DNA of 64,000 nt from Lachnoclostridium sp. An76 (lineage in GTDB: Bacteria; Bacillota; Clostridia; Lachnospirales; Lachnospiraceae). The stretch lies in contig NZ_NFHL01000010.1 of NCBI RefSeq assembly GCF_002161355.1, forward strand, positions 1-64,000, read 5' to 3'. The translations under genes and the position numbers were made by a program. Each line of letters starts with the position of its first letter. Position 1 is the first letter of the stretch. Below the pieces are notes generated by a model. That model did no database searches. It saw only the letters and a list, made by a program, of their open reading frames with translations, and was not told the DNA's origin. This document shows positions 17,484 to 26,471 of the stretch, piece after piece.

Positions 17484-18419
17484 TTAAACATCTTCTTTCC
17501 GATTCATTTTTGCAAAAACGATGATACCTGCAATGATCACAATGACGCAGACCACGGCAAAGACTACAGAGATCGTCACAAAAGTATTGCTGTCGTTCCT
17601 GCCGGTGCTGATGTGCATGATATTATCAGCGGTCTGGCGGAAAGTCTGGCCCATGAATTCCGCGATGCTCAGGTCCAGGTTATTGTAATTCCTGTCAAAA
17701 TAGCTCCAGAATATGGTCTCGGCCTCATCATCCATAATGGAGTATGCCGCGGAGCCGTAGTACAGATAAAATGTCCCGTCCATATCTTCCGAATCGTTTT
17801 CGCACGCAAAATAAGCCAGGATCAGATGTCCGTTATCTGAGAATGTCTCATGATACATCTGTGCAAGATATTCTTCAGCCGCAGCCTCATTCCATTTACC
17901 GTCAGTCCACACAGAAGGATCATACTGCAGGAGTACTACATAAGGCTGGATCCCTGTCTGGGAATAAAAATATTTCAGCCCGTCTGTCAGATCGGTGTCA
18001 TGATCGATAAACCCGAGCTCATCAAGATACCAGTCCGCATAGGAAATGGTCCCGGAGACAGGTGTGCGCTCAGTGCGCGACACTGCGATTTCCGCATCCT
18101 GGGACGTACCGCTGCCAGGGTGGAGCTGGTTAAAGAGCCCTATGACGACAATAAGCAGGACTATGAGAGAAAAGCAGCCGGTCCCGCCTCTTCTGCCGGG
18201 GCCGCCCCAGCCGGGGAAACCCCAGTGGAATACCGGACCGCCCCACCTGCCGCGGGGCCCGCCGAAATGAGGGCCGCCAAAATGAGGACCGCCAAAGTGT
18301 GGGCCGCCGGGGCCGGGACCGCCCGGACCTCCGCCGCTGAATCCGCCGCCGGAGCGTCCGCCAAAAGACTGCCCTCCGGAATGTCCTCCCCCGCCGTGTG
18401 AACCGCCGCCTCTTCCCAT
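17484..18419 (-). CDS. Glycine-rich membrane protein with TPM-like domain
   Basis: A 311-residue protein in four parts. Residues 1-80 are Gly-rich, with three tandem GGPHF repeats and many His and Arg. A transmembrane helix follows at about 83-99 (FSLIVLLIVVIGLF). The extracytoplasmic domain at about 125-270 (DELGFIDHDTDLTDGLKYFYSQTGIQPYVVLL) resembles TPM-phosphatase-like domains. A second helix is near 282-305. The Gly/His-rich tail would be cytoplasmic and could bind metal or mediate assembly. The function is unknown. The gene faces the CHR operon. Confidence 0.6.
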   Translation of the reverse strand: MGRGGGSHGGGGHSGGQSFGGRSGGGFSGGGPGGPGPGGPHFGGPHFGGPHFGGPRGRWGGPVFHWGFPGWGGPGRRGGTGCFSLIVLLIVVIGLFNQLHPGSGTSQDAEIAVSRTERTPVSGTISYADWYLDELGFIDHDTDLTDGLKYFYSQTGIQPYVVLLQYDPSVWTDGKWNEAAAEEYLAQMYHETFSDNGHLILAYFACENDSEDMDGTFYLYYGSAAYSIMDDEAETIFWSYFDRNYNNLDLSIAEFMGQTFRQTADNIMHISTGRNDSNTFVTISVVFAVVCVIVIIAGIIVFAKMNRKEDV

Positions 18420-18636
18420 GATCAGTTACTCCTTCCTGTAATGTCAATGTGTTATGCTGTGATTTTTTCCTGCCCATGGATGTCTCAATGGCAGAAAATG
18501 ATGATATCTGCCCCTATTATAAAGAAAAAGCGGGCAAATAACAACTGTGCGCAGCGAAAATAGTGCTTGCAAAAGCAGGACGTTTATGATAGTATATAGG
18601 TTGCCGTTGAGCGGTTTCTCTCAACGGAAATTATAT

Positions 18637-18708
18637 GGCCCCGTGGTCAAGCGGTTAAGACATCGCCCTTTCACGGCGGTAACACGGGTTCGATTCCCGT
18701 CGGGGTCA
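18637..18708 (+). tRNA. tRNA-Glu (TTC)
   Basis: Acceptor GGCCCCG pairs with CGGGGTC, the anticodon loop reads CTTTCAC (TTC), and the T arm is ACGGGTTCGATTCCCGT. It is the first gene of the tRNA cluster. No CCA is encoded. The 217 nt upstream (18420-18636) hold a hairpin CCGTTGAG / CTCAACGG near 18603-18627. Confidence 0.95.
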
Positions 18709-18715
18709 TTGGAGT

Positions 18716-18790
18716 GCCGATGTGGCTCAATTCAGTAAGATTGACCGCGTCAATCGCAGGCAGAGCGGCTGATTACAGATCAGCTGCCCC
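18716..18790 (+). pseudogene. Truncated tRNA-Thr copy with a hairpin insertion
   Basis: It starts GCCGATGTGGCTCAATT exactly like the intact tRNA-Thr at 18799. It then carries a 26-nt insertion (18733-18758) in the D loop and continues GGCAGAGCGGCTGATTACAGATCAGC. The T arm and 3' acceptor are missing. The insertion holds a perfect hairpin GATTGA-CCGCG-TCAATC. It cannot be a working tRNA. Confidence 0.8.
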
Positions 18791-18798
18791 AGATATAT

Positions 18799-18871
18799 GC
18801 CGATGTGGCTCAATTGGCAGAGCAGCTGATTTGTAATCAGCAGGTTATCGGTTCGAGTCCGATCATCGGCT
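18799..18871 (+). tRNA. tRNA-Thr (TGT)
   Basis: Acceptor GCCGATG pairs with CATCGGC, the anticodon stem is CTGAT / ATCAG with TGT in the loop, and the T arm is ATCGGTTCGAGTCCGAT. It is complete at 73 nt. Confidence 0.95.
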
Positions 18872-18899
18872 TTGTTCCTTTGGGAGCAAAGATTAGTTT

Positions 18900-18973
18900 G
18901 GACCTTTAGCTCAGTTGGTTAGAGCAACCGGCTCATAACCGGTCGGTCCTGGGTTCGAGTCCCCGAAGGTCCA
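18900..18973 (+). tRNA. tRNA-Met (CAT)
   Basis: Acceptor GGACCTT pairs with AAGGTCC, the anticodon arm is CCGGCTCATAACCGG (CAT), and the T arm is CTGGGTTCGAGTCCCCG. The acceptor pairs fully at 1-72, as in elongator tRNA-Met. A tRNA-Ile2 (CAU with modified C) cannot be excluded by sequence alone. Confidence 0.9.
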
Positions 18974-18976
18974 TTT

Positions 18977-19110
18977 GCACGTAAGCGTCTAAAAGACAGA
19001 CGCCAAGTGCTCATAGCGCGCCGCCTCGTAAGCTCGAGAATACCTCGCTAACAGCGGCGGCATGCATCGCACGTAAGCGTCTAAAAGACAGACGCTAAGT
19101 GCTCATAGCG
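18977..19110 (+). repeat. Structured spacer with a duplicated 42-nt hairpin unit
   Basis: A 42-nt unit occurs at 18977-19018 and 19069-19110 with one mismatch. Each folds as GCAC...GTGC closing a stem GCGTCT / AGACGC. The part between them forms another hairpin from GCCGC and GCGGC. The unit lies between tRNA-Met and tRNA-Asp and could guide tRNA processing or be a small palindromic repeat. Confidence 0.75.
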
Positions 19111-19111
19111 A

Positions 19112-19185
19112 GGCCCAGTGGCTCAGTTGGTTAGAGCGCCGCCCTGTCACGGCGGAGGTCGAGAGTTCGAGTCTCTTCTGGGTCG
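19112..19185 (+). tRNA. tRNA-Asp (GTC)
   Basis: Acceptor GGCCCAG pairs with CTGGGTC, and the anticodon arm is CCGCCCTGTCACGGCGG (GTC). It is complete at 74 nt. Confidence 0.95.
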
Positions 19186-19225
19186 TTTCCCCCATCGGAA
19201 GATGGGGGAGTACAATTTTATATCA

Positions 19226-19311
19226 GCCGCAGTGGCGGAATTGGCAGACGCCCGGGACTTAAAATCCCGTGGGTAGTGATACCCGTGCCGGTTCGACCCC
19301 GGCCTGCGGCA
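19226..19311 (+). tRNA. tRNA-Leu (TAA)
   Basis: An 86-nt class II tRNA. Acceptor GCCGCAG pairs with CTGCGGC, the anticodon arm is GGGACTTAAAATCCC (TAA), and the variable arm is TGGGTAGTGATACCCGT. It is the last gene of the cluster. Confidence 0.95.
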
Positions 19312-19317
19312 TTGCAG

Positions 19318-19358
19318 AAAGCGCCTGGTCTCTGGAAGGGATCAGGTGCTTTTTTCAA
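19318..19358 (+). terminator. Terminator of the tRNA cluster
   Basis: Stem AGCGCCTGGTC / GATCAGGTGCT with loop TCTGGAAGG, followed by TTTTTTC. It ends the tRNA transcript before the HAD gene. Confidence 0.85.
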
Positions 19359-19397
19359 ACTATTTTATAATTACAGAACAGCAAGGAGATCAGAAAA

Positions 19398-20111
19398 ATG
19401 GAGATCAGGCATATTTTATTTGACCTTGACGGGACTCTGCTCCCAATGATCCAGGAGAAGTTTGTGCGCTTTTATATGCCTCTTTTGGCAAAGACATATA
19501 TCTCCCGCGGGGTGGAGCTGGAGCCAAAAGATTTTATCGCTTCGGTGTGGAGCGGATACGAGGCGATGGTAAAAAATGACGGGACGCGGACGAACAGGGA
19601 GGCGTTCTGGGCGCATATGGAAGAAAAACTGCCCATTTCTTTAGAAGAGTCAGAGGAGATCGCCCTGGATTTTTATGCAAATGAATTTAACGAGGCGATC
19701 CGTGCGACGAAACCGTCGCCAGCTGCTGACCAGATCGTAAAAGCTGCCAGGGAAAAGGGGATAGAGACTTATCTTGCGACGAACCCTGTATTTCCCAGAT
19801 GCGCTACAATGAACCGGATCCGGTGGGCAGGTCTGGATGCGGGGGATTTCAAGGAGATCACGACGTATGAGTATTGCAGATACTGTAAGCCTTCCCTGGA
19901 GTATTTCAGGGAGATCCTGGAGAAGTACGGACTGGATCCGGCGGAATGCCTGATGGTGGGGAATGATGTGGAAGAGGATCTTTCAATACGGAGCCTTGGG
20001 GTCAGGACTTATCTCGTGACAGATACTTTAGAGGATCGAAAAGGGATACCATATGAAACGGATTATATGGGAACGCTCAGCGAGCTCCTGGAATTCGTAA
20101 AGAGCCTTTAA
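19398..20111 (+). CDS. HAD-family hydrolase
   Basis: A 237-residue protein. Motif I FDLDGTLL (Asp 9 and 11) gives the nucleophile and acid/base. Motif II is in YLATNPVFP (Thr near 120), motif III Lys is in CKPSLEYF (about 170), and motif IV is VGNDVEEDL (about 190). A helical cap lies between motifs I and II. All catalytic residues are present. These enzymes dephosphorylate small metabolites; the substrate cannot be told. AAGGAG lies upstream at 19382-19387. It is a single gene. Confidence 0.88.
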   Translation: MEIRHILFDLDGTLLPMIQEKFVRFYMPLLAKTYISRGVELEPKDFIASVWSGYEAMVKNDGTRTNREAFWAHMEEKLPISLEESEEIALDFYANEFNEAIRATKPSPAADQIVKAAREKGIETYLATNPVFPRCATMNRIRWAGLDAGDFKEITTYEYCRYCKPSLEYFREILEKYGLDPAECLMVGNDVEEDLSIRSLGVRTYLVTDTLEDRKGIPYETDYMGTLSELLEFVKSL

Positions 20112-20325
20112 ACGGAGTCTTTAAACAGCCTGTAAACAGCCCGTAAACAGCCTGCGGAAAGGGAGCCAAACTGTGCCTTTGCGGAGTGACGGGATTTGTT
20201 TTGTACGGGCTCTGTGCGGGCGGTGTTCCGGCAATATGGCAAAGACAGAACTGCAGGCCGGGAAAGATCGAAAAAGAGATTGAAAAATGTTGCGAAAAAT
20301 GTTACAAAGTTATTAAGAAATTATA

Positions 20326-20369
20326 TTGACAAATGGATACAGTGTGATATACTTTGAAAGTCAAAGTAT
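20326..20369 (+). promoter_or_regulatory. fab operon promoter with FabT-type operator
   Basis: -35 TTGACA (20326-20331), 16-nt spacer, -10 TATACT (20348-20353). Overlapping the -10 and start region is a perfect inverted repeat ATACTTTGA-AAG-TCAAAGTAT (20349-20369). It resembles the TTTGA-n-TCAAA dyads bound by FabT, the MarR-family repressor of fatty-acid genes. A second half-like copy (CCAAAGTAATTTTGG) lies at 20378-20392. A MarR-family gene is the last gene of this operon. Confidence 0.85.
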
Positions 20370-20406
20370 TTAAGAGCCAAAGTAATTTTGGCGGATTTGG
20401 AGAACG

Positions 20407-21369
20407 ATGATGGTAGGAAAAATATGCGGAACCGGTTCTTACGCTCCGCACCGTGTGATGGACAATCATGATCTTGCGAAGATCGTGGACACAAGCGATG
20501 AGTGGATACGGGAGAGGACCGGGATAGGAAAGAGACACATCATTGAGGAGGAAACGACTTCTTATATGGCGGGTCAGGCTGCCCTGAGGGCGGTTGAGCA
20601 GAGCGGGATCGATCCGGCGGAGATCGAGCTGATCATTCTCGCGACGTCCTCTTCTGAGACGGTGTTCCCCTGTGCGGCGTGCGAAGTGCAGAAAACGATC
20701 GGTGCCGTCCATGCTGCGGGGTATGATATGAACGCTGCCTGTACGGGATTTGTACTTGCGTTTAATACGGCACAGGCATACATAAGCGCAGGCATCTATC
20801 AGACGGTCATGGTCATCGGCGCGGACAGCATGAGCAACCTGGTGGACTGGACAGACCGTGGTACCTGCATCCTTTTCGGAGACGGAGCGGGCGCTGTGAT
20901 CCTGCGGGCAGAAGAGGGGATGCCGGTCCATATGGCAGCGCATTCTGACGGAGTGAAAGGTCCGGCCCTTACAGAGCTCAGCAGACACCGGAAAGACTGG
21001 GATAAAGAAAATGACAGTGAGTCCTATATCCATATGGACGGGCAGGCGGTGTTTAAGTTCGCGGTCCGCAAGGTGCCGGAGATCATAGAAGAAGTGCTGG
21101 ATCAGGCGGGAATGAGGCTGGATGAGGTCGATCATTTTGTACTCCATCAGGCGAACCGGAGGATCATCGAGGCAGTGGCAAAGCGGCTGAAGACAGATAT
21201 TTCAAAATTCCCCATGAACCTGGAAGAATATGCCAACACTTCGGCGGCGACTGTGCCGATCCTGCTGGATGAGCTGAACCGGAAGGATGTGCTCAAAAGA
21301 GGTGAGAAGGTCATGCTCTCAGGATTTGGGGCAGGGCTTACGTGGGCGGCATGCCTGTTTGAATGGTAG
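20407..21369 (+). CDS. fabH: Beta-ketoacyl-ACP synthase III (FabH)
   Basis: A 320-residue enzyme that condenses acetyl- or branched acyl-CoA with malonyl-ACP to start fatty-acid synthesis. The catalytic Cys112 is in NAACTGF, His is in FVLHQANRR (about 246), and Asn is in YANTSAAT (about 276), so the Cys-His-Asn triad is complete. Two ATGs (20407 and 20410) share GGAG upstream; either may be used. It is the first gene after the FabT-type operator. Confidence 0.96.
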   Translation: MMVGKICGTGSYAPHRVMDNHDLAKIVDTSDEWIRERTGIGKRHIIEEETTSYMAGQAALRAVEQSGIDPAEIELIILATSSSETVFPCAACEVQKTIGAVHAAGYDMNAACTGFVLAFNTAQAYISAGIYQTVMVIGADSMSNLVDWTDRGTCILFGDGAGAVILRAEEGMPVHMAAHSDGVKGPALTELSRHRKDWDKENDSESYIHMDGQAVFKFAVRKVPEIIEEVLDQAGMRLDEVDHFVLHQANRRIIEAVAKRLKTDISKFPMNLEEYANTSAATVPILLDELNRKDVLKRGEKVMLSGFGAGLTWAACLFEW

Positions 21370-21473
21370 CAGAAAAAGGGGCGGTCTTCGGGACGGTCCG
21401 GCAGATTTGAAGGTAATTCCCGGCAGCGCCGGATTACACATATATTTTTAAACACAGAAAGGAAAAGAGAACC

Positions 21474-21698
21474 ATGTTAGAGAAGATCAAAGAAATCGTA
21501 GCAGAATCACTGAACGCTGACGCAGCAGAGCTTACAGAGGAGACAAGCTTCAAAGATGACCTGGGCGCTGATTCCCTGGATCTGTTTGAAATGGTAATGG
21601 CATTTGAGGAAGAGTTTGAGGTGGAGATCCCGTCTGAGGATCTGGAGCAGATCGCAACGATCGGCGATGTCGTGAAATATCTGGAAGCACACAAATAA
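21474..21698 (+). CDS. acpP: Acyl carrier protein
   Basis: A 74-residue acidic protein. [10 protein letters not shown] places the phosphopantetheine-bearing serine at residue 34. It carries the growing chain between all the enzymes of this operon. GGAAAGGAAAAGAG precedes the ATG. The 104-nt gap after fabH holds a G-rich stretch with no gene. Confidence 0.97.
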   Translation: MLEKIKEIVAESLNADAAELTEETSFKDDLGADSLDLFEMVMAFEEEFEVEIPSEDLEQIATIGDVVKYLEAHK

Positions 21699-21737
21699 GA
21701 CTGAGTTAGATTTTTAGAGAAAGAAAGGTTGTAGAGT

Positions 21738-22676
21738 ATGAAGACAAAAGTAACCGAATTATTAGGAATCGAATATCCGATCATTCAGGGAGGAATGGCC
21801 TGGGTTGCTGAGTATCATCTCGCAGCCGCCGTATCCGAAGCCGGCGGCCTCGGGCTGATCGGTGCAGCGAGTGCGCCGGCTGACTGGGTGCGTGATCAGA
21901 TCAGAGAAGCAAAGAAGCTTACTGACAAACCGTTTGGGGTAAATATCATGCTCATGAGTCCGTATGCGGACGATGTGGCAAAAGTGATCGTGGAGGAAGG
22001 CGTGAAAGTCGTTACGACCGGAGCCGGATCCCCGGAAAAATACATGAAGATGTGGAAGGAAGCAGGAGTCAAGGTGATCCCGGTCATCGCATCCGTTGCG
22101 CTGGCTAAGCGTATGGAGAGATGCGGCGCGGACGCGCTGGTGGCAGAGGGCACCGAGGCAGGCGGACACATCGGTGAGAACACGACTATGGTACTTGTAC
22201 CGCAGGTCGTGGATGCAGTGAGCATCCCGGTCATCGCGGCAGGAGGGATCGCCGACGGAAGAGGGATCGCGGCAGCCTTCATGCTGGGCGCGCAGGGCGT
22301 GCAGATGGGAACTCACTTTGTGGTTACGAATGAATCTCAGGTTCATGAAAATTATAAAGATATGATCATCAAGGCAAGGGACATTGATTCCAGGGTGACA
22401 GGACGTTCCACGGGACATCCGGTGAGGGCGCTGCGGAATCAGATGACCAAAGAATACTTACAGAAAGAGCAGGAAGGAGCTTCCTTTGAGGAGCTGGAGC
22501 TGCTCACTCTCGGCGGATTGAGAAAAGCTGTCGTAGAGGGAGATGTAAAGACCGGAAGTGTGATGGCAGGACAGATCGCGGGTATGGTCAAAGAGAAGAT
22601 GTCATGCCATGACCTGATCCAGAAGCTGGTGAAGGAGACGGACGACCTGATCGGAGGAAAAGGATTCTATGAGTAA
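21738..22676 (+). CDS. fabK: Enoyl-ACP reductase II (FabK)
   Basis: A 312-residue FMN-dependent TIM-barrel enzyme that carries out the last reduction of each elongation cycle. IIQGGMAWVAEYHLAAAVSEAGG at the N-terminus, EGTEAGGH (about 136-143), and IPVIAAGGIADGRG plus GAQGVQMGTHFV for FMN phosphate binding are the FabK/nitronate monooxygenase signatures. Its place between acpP and fabD argues for FabK. It overlaps fabD by 8 nt. No fabI is in the operon, so resistance to triclosan is expected by analogy with other FabK users. Confidence 0.94.
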   Translation: MKTKVTELLGIEYPIIQGGMAWVAEYHLAAAVSEAGGLGLIGAASAPADWVRDQIREAKKLTDKPFGVNIMLMSPYADDVAKVIVEEGVKVVTTGAGSPEKYMKMWKEAGVKVIPVIASVALAKRMERCGADALVAEGTEAGGHIGENTTMVLVPQVVDAVSIPVIAAGGIADGRGIAAAFMLGAQGVQMGTHFVVTNESQVHENYKDMIIKARDIDSRVTGRSTGHPVRALRNQMTKEYLQKEQEGASFEELELLTLGGLRKAVVEGDVKTGSVMAGQIAGMVKEKMSCHDLIQKLVKETDDLIGGKGFYE

Positions 22677-23589
22677 GATCGCATTTATGTTCCCGGGACA
22701 GGGAGCGCAGAAAGCCGGAATGGGCAGGGATTTTTATGAACAGAGTGAAACAGCACGGAAAGTCATCGATAAGGCGACGGAACTGCTGGATATAGATATG
22801 AAAGCATTATGCTTTGAAGAAAATGATAAGCTGGACCAGACAGAGTACACACAGGCCGCGCTTGTGACAGTCTGCCTGGCAATGGAACATGTATTGAGAG
22901 AGCGCGGATTAGATCCGGATGTGACTGCCGGATTAAGCCTGGGCGAGTACTGTGCCATCGCATCTGCGGGCGGGATGACCACAGAGGACGCGGTCACTAC
23001 AGTGAGAAAGCGCGGCATCCTCATGCAGAACGCAGTGCCAGGGGGCAGAGGCTCCATGGCGGCAGTGCTGGGCATGACAGGAGAGGCGATCGAGAAGGTC
23101 GTGGATGAGATCGACGGCGTGACCATCGCAAACTATAACTGCCCCGGACAGATCGTGATCACCGGCTGGAAGGAGAGCGTGGAGAAGGCCTCTGAGGCTC
23201 TCAAAGAAGCTGGTGCAAAGCGCGTGATGCCTCTGAATGTAAGCGGGCCGTTCCACTCCCCGATGCTGAAAGAGGCAGGCGAGGAACTGGGAAGAGTCCT
23301 GGAAAATGTGGAGCTCTCTCCCCTGGAGATCCCGTATGTGACAAATGTGACGGCAGAGTATGTGAGAGATATCAGTGAGACAAAGAAGCTGCTCGCAGAG
23401 CAGGTGGCGTCTTCCGTGCGCTGGCAGCAGAGCGTGGAGAACATGATCGCAGACGGTGTGGACACGTTCGTGGAGATCGGGCCGGGAAGGACACTGGCAG
23501 GCTTTATGAGAAAGATCAGCCGTGATGTGAAGGTTTACAATGTCAGCACATGGGAAGATGTAGATAAGGTGGTAAGTGAATTATGTTAA
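22669..23589 (+). CDS. fabD: Malonyl-CoA:ACP transacylase (FabD)
   Basis: A 306-residue enzyme that moves malonyl from CoA to ACP. It has the N-terminal FPGQGAQ motif, the nucleophile Ser90 in GLSLGEYCA, and the catalytic His in GPFHSPML (about 199). It overlaps fabK at its start and fabG at its end (7 nt), so the genes are translationally coupled. Confidence 0.96.
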   Translation: MSKIAFMFPGQGAQKAGMGRDFYEQSETARKVIDKATELLDIDMKALCFEENDKLDQTEYTQAALVTVCLAMEHVLRERGLDPDVTAGLSLGEYCAIASAGGMTTEDAVTTVRKRGILMQNAVPGGRGSMAAVLGMTGEAIEKVVDEIDGVTIANYNCPGQIVITGWKESVEKASEALKEAGAKRVMPLNVSGPFHSPMLKEAGEELGRVLENVELSPLEIPYVTNVTAEYVRDISETKKLLAEQVASSVRWQQSVENMIADGVDTFVEIGPGRTLAGFMRKISRDVKVYNVSTWEDVDKVVSELC

Positions 23590-24323
23590 ATGGAAAAGTA
23601 GCGGTAGTCACAGGCGCTTCCCGCGGGATCGGAAGAGCTGTGGCGATCAGGCTGGCGTCAGAGGGCGCGGCGGTTGTGATCAATTATAACGGATCTAAGG
23701 AACGCGCGGAGGAAGTGAAAAAGGAGATCGAGGCAGCAGGAGGGAAGGCAGAGATCAGACAGTGCAATGTCTCTGATTTCGCTGCATGCGAGAAAATGTT
23801 CAAAGAGATCATCGCCGAATTCGGAAGCGTGGATATCCTCGTAAATAATGCGGGTATCACAAGGGACGGTCTTCTGATGAAGATGTCTGAGGAAGATTAT
23901 GATGCAGTGTTGGACACGAACCTGAAAGGGACATTCAACTGTATCCGCTTTGTGGCAAGGCAGATGATCAAGCAGAGAGGCGGACGCATCATCAATATGG
24001 CGTCTGTGTCAGGCGTCCTCGGGAATGCAGGACAGGCAAACTACTCTGCGTCAAAGGCAGGCGTGATCGGGCTGACAAAGTCAGCGGCAAGAGAACTGGC
24101 AGGCCGCGGGATCACAGTCAACGCAGTGGCGCCCGGATTTATCAATACAGAGATGACAGAAGTGCTGTCCGATAAGGTTAAAGAAGGCGCGGTCGCACAG
24201 ATCCCGCTGGGGAAATTCGGAGAGACAGAGGATATCGCAAATGCAGTGGCATTCCTGGCGTCGGATGAGGCGCGGTATATCACCGGGCAGGTACTCAATG
24301 TAGACGGCGGAATGGCCATGTAA
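23583..24323 (+). CDS. fabG: 3-oxoacyl-ACP reductase (FabG)
   Basis: A 246-residue short-chain dehydrogenase. The NADPH loop is [11 protein letters not shown] (residues 10-20), NNAG is near 88, and catalytic YSASKAG (Tyr about 151, Lys about 155) follows the Ser in MASVSGVLG. It reduces the beta-keto group to hydroxyl in each cycle. A 361-nt gap follows before fabF; it holds a large palindromic element. Confidence 0.96.
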   Translation: MLNGKVAVVTGASRGIGRAVAIRLASEGAAVVINYNGSKERAEEVKKEIEAAGGKAEIRQCNVSDFAACEKMFKEIIAEFGSVDILVNNAGITRDGLLMKMSEEDYDAVLDTNLKGTFNCIRFVARQMIKQRGGRIINMASVSGVLGNAGQANYSASKAGVIGLTKSAARELAGRGITVNAVAPGFINTEMTEVLSDKVKEGAVAQIPLGKFGETEDIANAVAFLASDEARYITGQVLNVDGGMAM

Positions 24324-24522
24324 GATTGATAGGGCTTTTTGGGGTTGGGGGTGTCCGCCGGGACGGTCTGTGTTGTCCCTGCGGACGCGCTCTCGCTCGG
24401 GCCGGAACGCAGCGGTACTAAGGCTGCAAAGGACGCAGCCTAAGTGCCGGCGTTCCTCTACGGTCCTTAGTGACAACGCAGACCGTCCCGGCTGCGCGGG
24501 CCCAAAAAGGGAGCTCGATCTT
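24322..24522. repeat. 201-nt multibranched palindrome between fabG and fabF
   Basis: Nested complementary arms are visible. AAGATTG pairs with CGATCTT (24322-24328 with 24516-24522). CTTTTTGGG pairs with CCCAAAAAG (24335-24343 with 24501-24509). A 20-nt arm at 24358-24377 pairs with 24472-24491 with one G-U. GGAACGC pairs with GCGTTCC (24404-24410 with 24450-24456), and AGGCTGC pairs with GCAGCCT inside. Side arms branch off. There is no coding sense. It may be a mobile palindromic element or a structured RNA affecting expression of fabF and later genes. Confidence 0.8.
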
Positions 24523-24534
24523 ACCGGGAGAGGG

Positions 24535-24565
24535 GTTGGGGAGGTCGCGGTGCTTCCTCCCCAAC
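24535..24565 (+). repeat. Strong hairpin upstream of fabF
   Basis: Perfect 10-bp stem GTTGGGGAGG / CCTCCCCAAC with an 11-nt loop. There is no T-run after it, so it is unlikely to be a terminator. It could stabilise the downstream part of the operon mRNA. Confidence 0.7.
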
Positions 24566-24684
24566 GTTGAGTAAGTGGAAAAGACTGGGTGTGGATTTCT
24601 TGCAGCAAGTTTAAAAAGCAGGAATTTGAATTGGAGGGGACAGACAGTCTGGTGTCTGTTTCGGAAAGGGTTGGTTTTGATAAG

Positions 24685-25923
24685 ATGAAGAGAAGAGTTG
24701 TGGTTACCGGGCTGGGGGCTGTGACGCCGATCGGGAATACGGTGGATGAGTTCTGGACCGGGATTAAGGAAGGCAGGGTCGGGATCGGACCGATCACGAA
24801 GTTTGACGCGTCTGAGTTTAAGGTGCAGATCGCGGCTGAGGTGAAGGATTTCGTGGCGAAGGAGCGCATGGACTTTAAGGCGGCGAAGAGGATGGAGCCG
24901 TTCTCACAGTATGCGGTCGCAGCTGCGAAGGAGGCTTTTGAGGATGCAGGGCTTGATATGGAGAAGGAAGATCCGTTCCGTGTGGGCGTGATCGTTGGCT
25001 CCGGGATCGGAAGCCTGCAGTGTGTGGAGACGAACTATGAGAAGATCCTGACAAAGGGGCCGAACAAGGTGAACCCGCTGATGGTCCCGCTGATGATCTC
25101 GAATATGGCGGCAGGAAATATTTCGATCCAGCTCGGGCTGAAAGGAAAATGTACGAATGTAGTGACAGCCTGTGCTTCGGGTACGCACTGCATCGGAGAT
25201 GCGTTCCGTGCGATCCAGTACGGTGACGCGGACGTGATGGTGGCAGGAGGCACGGAGGCTTCTGTATGCCCCACAGGTATCGCAGGATTTACCGCTCTGA
25301 CTGCGCTGTCTACGACAAATGATCCGGAGCATGCATCCCGTCCGTTTGACAGGGACAGGGACGGATTCGTCCTTGGCGAAGGCTCAGGCATCGTGGTCCT
25401 GGAGGAACTGGAGCACGCGCAGGCAAGAGGGGCAAAGATCTACGCAGAGCTGGTGGGATACGGTGCGACGGCAGATGCTTACCATATCACTTCCCCGGCG
25501 GAAGACGGAGAAGGCGCGGGAATGGCGATGAAACTGGCAATGCAGGAAGCGGGCGTCCAGCCGGAGCAGATTGATTATATCAATGCCCACGGGACGAGCA
25601 CGCACCACAATGACCTGTTCGAGACAAAAGCGATCAAACTTGCTCTCGGCGATGCGGCGAAAGAAGTGGTCGTGAATTCTACGAAATCCATGATCGGACA
25701 TCTGCTCGGGGCAGCAGGCGGCGTGGAGTTCGTTGTCTGCGCGAAGAGCATCCAGGATGGTTTCATCCATCAGACAATGGGTACGGAGAATGTGGATCCG
25801 GAGTGTGATCTGAATTATGCGGTCGGGGCGCCGGTGGAGAAGGATGTGAACTATGTGCTCACGAACTCCCTCGGGTTCGGCGGACACAATGCGACACTGT
25901 TGTTAAAGAAATATGAAGGGTAA
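24685..25923 (+). CDS. fabF: Beta-ketoacyl-ACP synthase II (FabF)
   Basis: A 412-residue elongation condensing enzyme. Cys163 is in TACASGTHC, and the two histidines are in [11 protein letters not shown] (about 304) and [12 protein letters not shown] (about 341), a complete Cys-His-His triad. I start it at [11 protein letters not shown] because that is the family N-terminus; the earlier in-frame ATG at 24589 would add 32 unrelated residues. The ribosome site is weak (AAAGGG, about 15 nt away). Confidence 0.95.
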   Translation: MKRRVVVTGLGAVTPIGNTVDEFWTGIKEGRVGIGPITKFDASEFKVQIAAEVKDFVAKERMDFKAAKRMEPFSQYAVAAAKEAFEDAGLDMEKEDPFRVGVIVGSGIGSLQCVETNYEKILTKGPNKVNPLMVPLMISNMAAGNISIQLGLKGKCTNVVTACASGTHCIGDAFRAIQYGDADVMVAGGTEASVCPTGIAGFTALTALSTTNDPEHASRPFDRDRDGFVLGEGSGIVVLEELEHAQARGAKIYAELVGYGATADAYHITSPAEDGEGAGMAMKLAMQEAGVQPEQIDYINAHGTSTHHNDLFETKAIKLALGDAAKEVVVNSTKSMIGHLLGAAGGVEFVVCAKSIQDGFIHQTMGTENVDPECDLNYAVGAPVEKDVNYVLTNSLGFGGHNATLLLKKYEG

Positions 25924-25933
25924 GGTGTACGGG

Positions 25934-26470
25934 ATGAAAGTAGAACAGGTATTAGAACTGGTCAAAGCTGTGTCAGAGTCAGATCTTACGGAATTTAAAT
26001 ATGAGGAAGATGGTGTAAAGCTTTCACTGAAAAAAACATGTGACAGGATCGTACCGGTCGCTGCTCCAACGCCGGTGGCTGTGGCAGCATCTGGCATACC
26101 GGGGGCAGCTCCGGCAGTTATCCCGGCAGCTTCTGTTCCGGCGGCGCCCGCACCTGCTCCGGCAGGGACAGCACCGGCGGAGACTCCGGCGGCAGCGACG
26201 GCAGGCGGAGCAACAGCGGAAGATGCGCTCCCGGCAGGAAATATCGTGAAATCACCGCTTGTAGGGACATTTTATGCGGCTCCGTCCGAGGATGCAGCTC
26301 CTTTCGTTAAGGTCGGCGACAGCGTGAAAGAGGGTCAGGTGCTCGCGATCGTGGAAGCCATGAAACTGATGAATGAGATCGAGAGCGATTTTACGGGCAT
26401 AGTGAAAGAGATCCTTGTGGAAAACGGAGAGGCAGTAGAGTTCGGGCAGCCGCTCTTTGTAATAAGCTAG
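25934..26470 (+). CDS. accB: Biotin carboxyl carrier protein of acetyl-CoA carboxylase (AccB)
   Basis: About 178 residues. The N-terminus [21 protein letters not shown] is typical. A long Ala/Pro linker follows (about 45-98), then the biotinyl domain with [10 protein letters not shown] and the biotin-accepting Lys in [10 protein letters not shown]. It carries CO2 from AccC to AccDA. An in-frame ATG at 25913 inside fabF is possible; 25934 gives the family-like start. It is coupled to fabF. Confidence 0.93.
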   Translation: MKVEQVLELVKAVSESDLTEFKYEEDGVKLSLKKTCDRIVPVAAPTPVAVAASGIPGAAPAVIPAASVPAAPAPAPAGTAPAETPAAATAGGATAEDALPAGNIVKSPLVGTFYAAPSEDAAPFVKVGDSVKEGQVLAIVEAMKLMNEIESDFTGIVKEILVENGEAVEFGQPLFVIS

Positions 26471-26471
26471 T

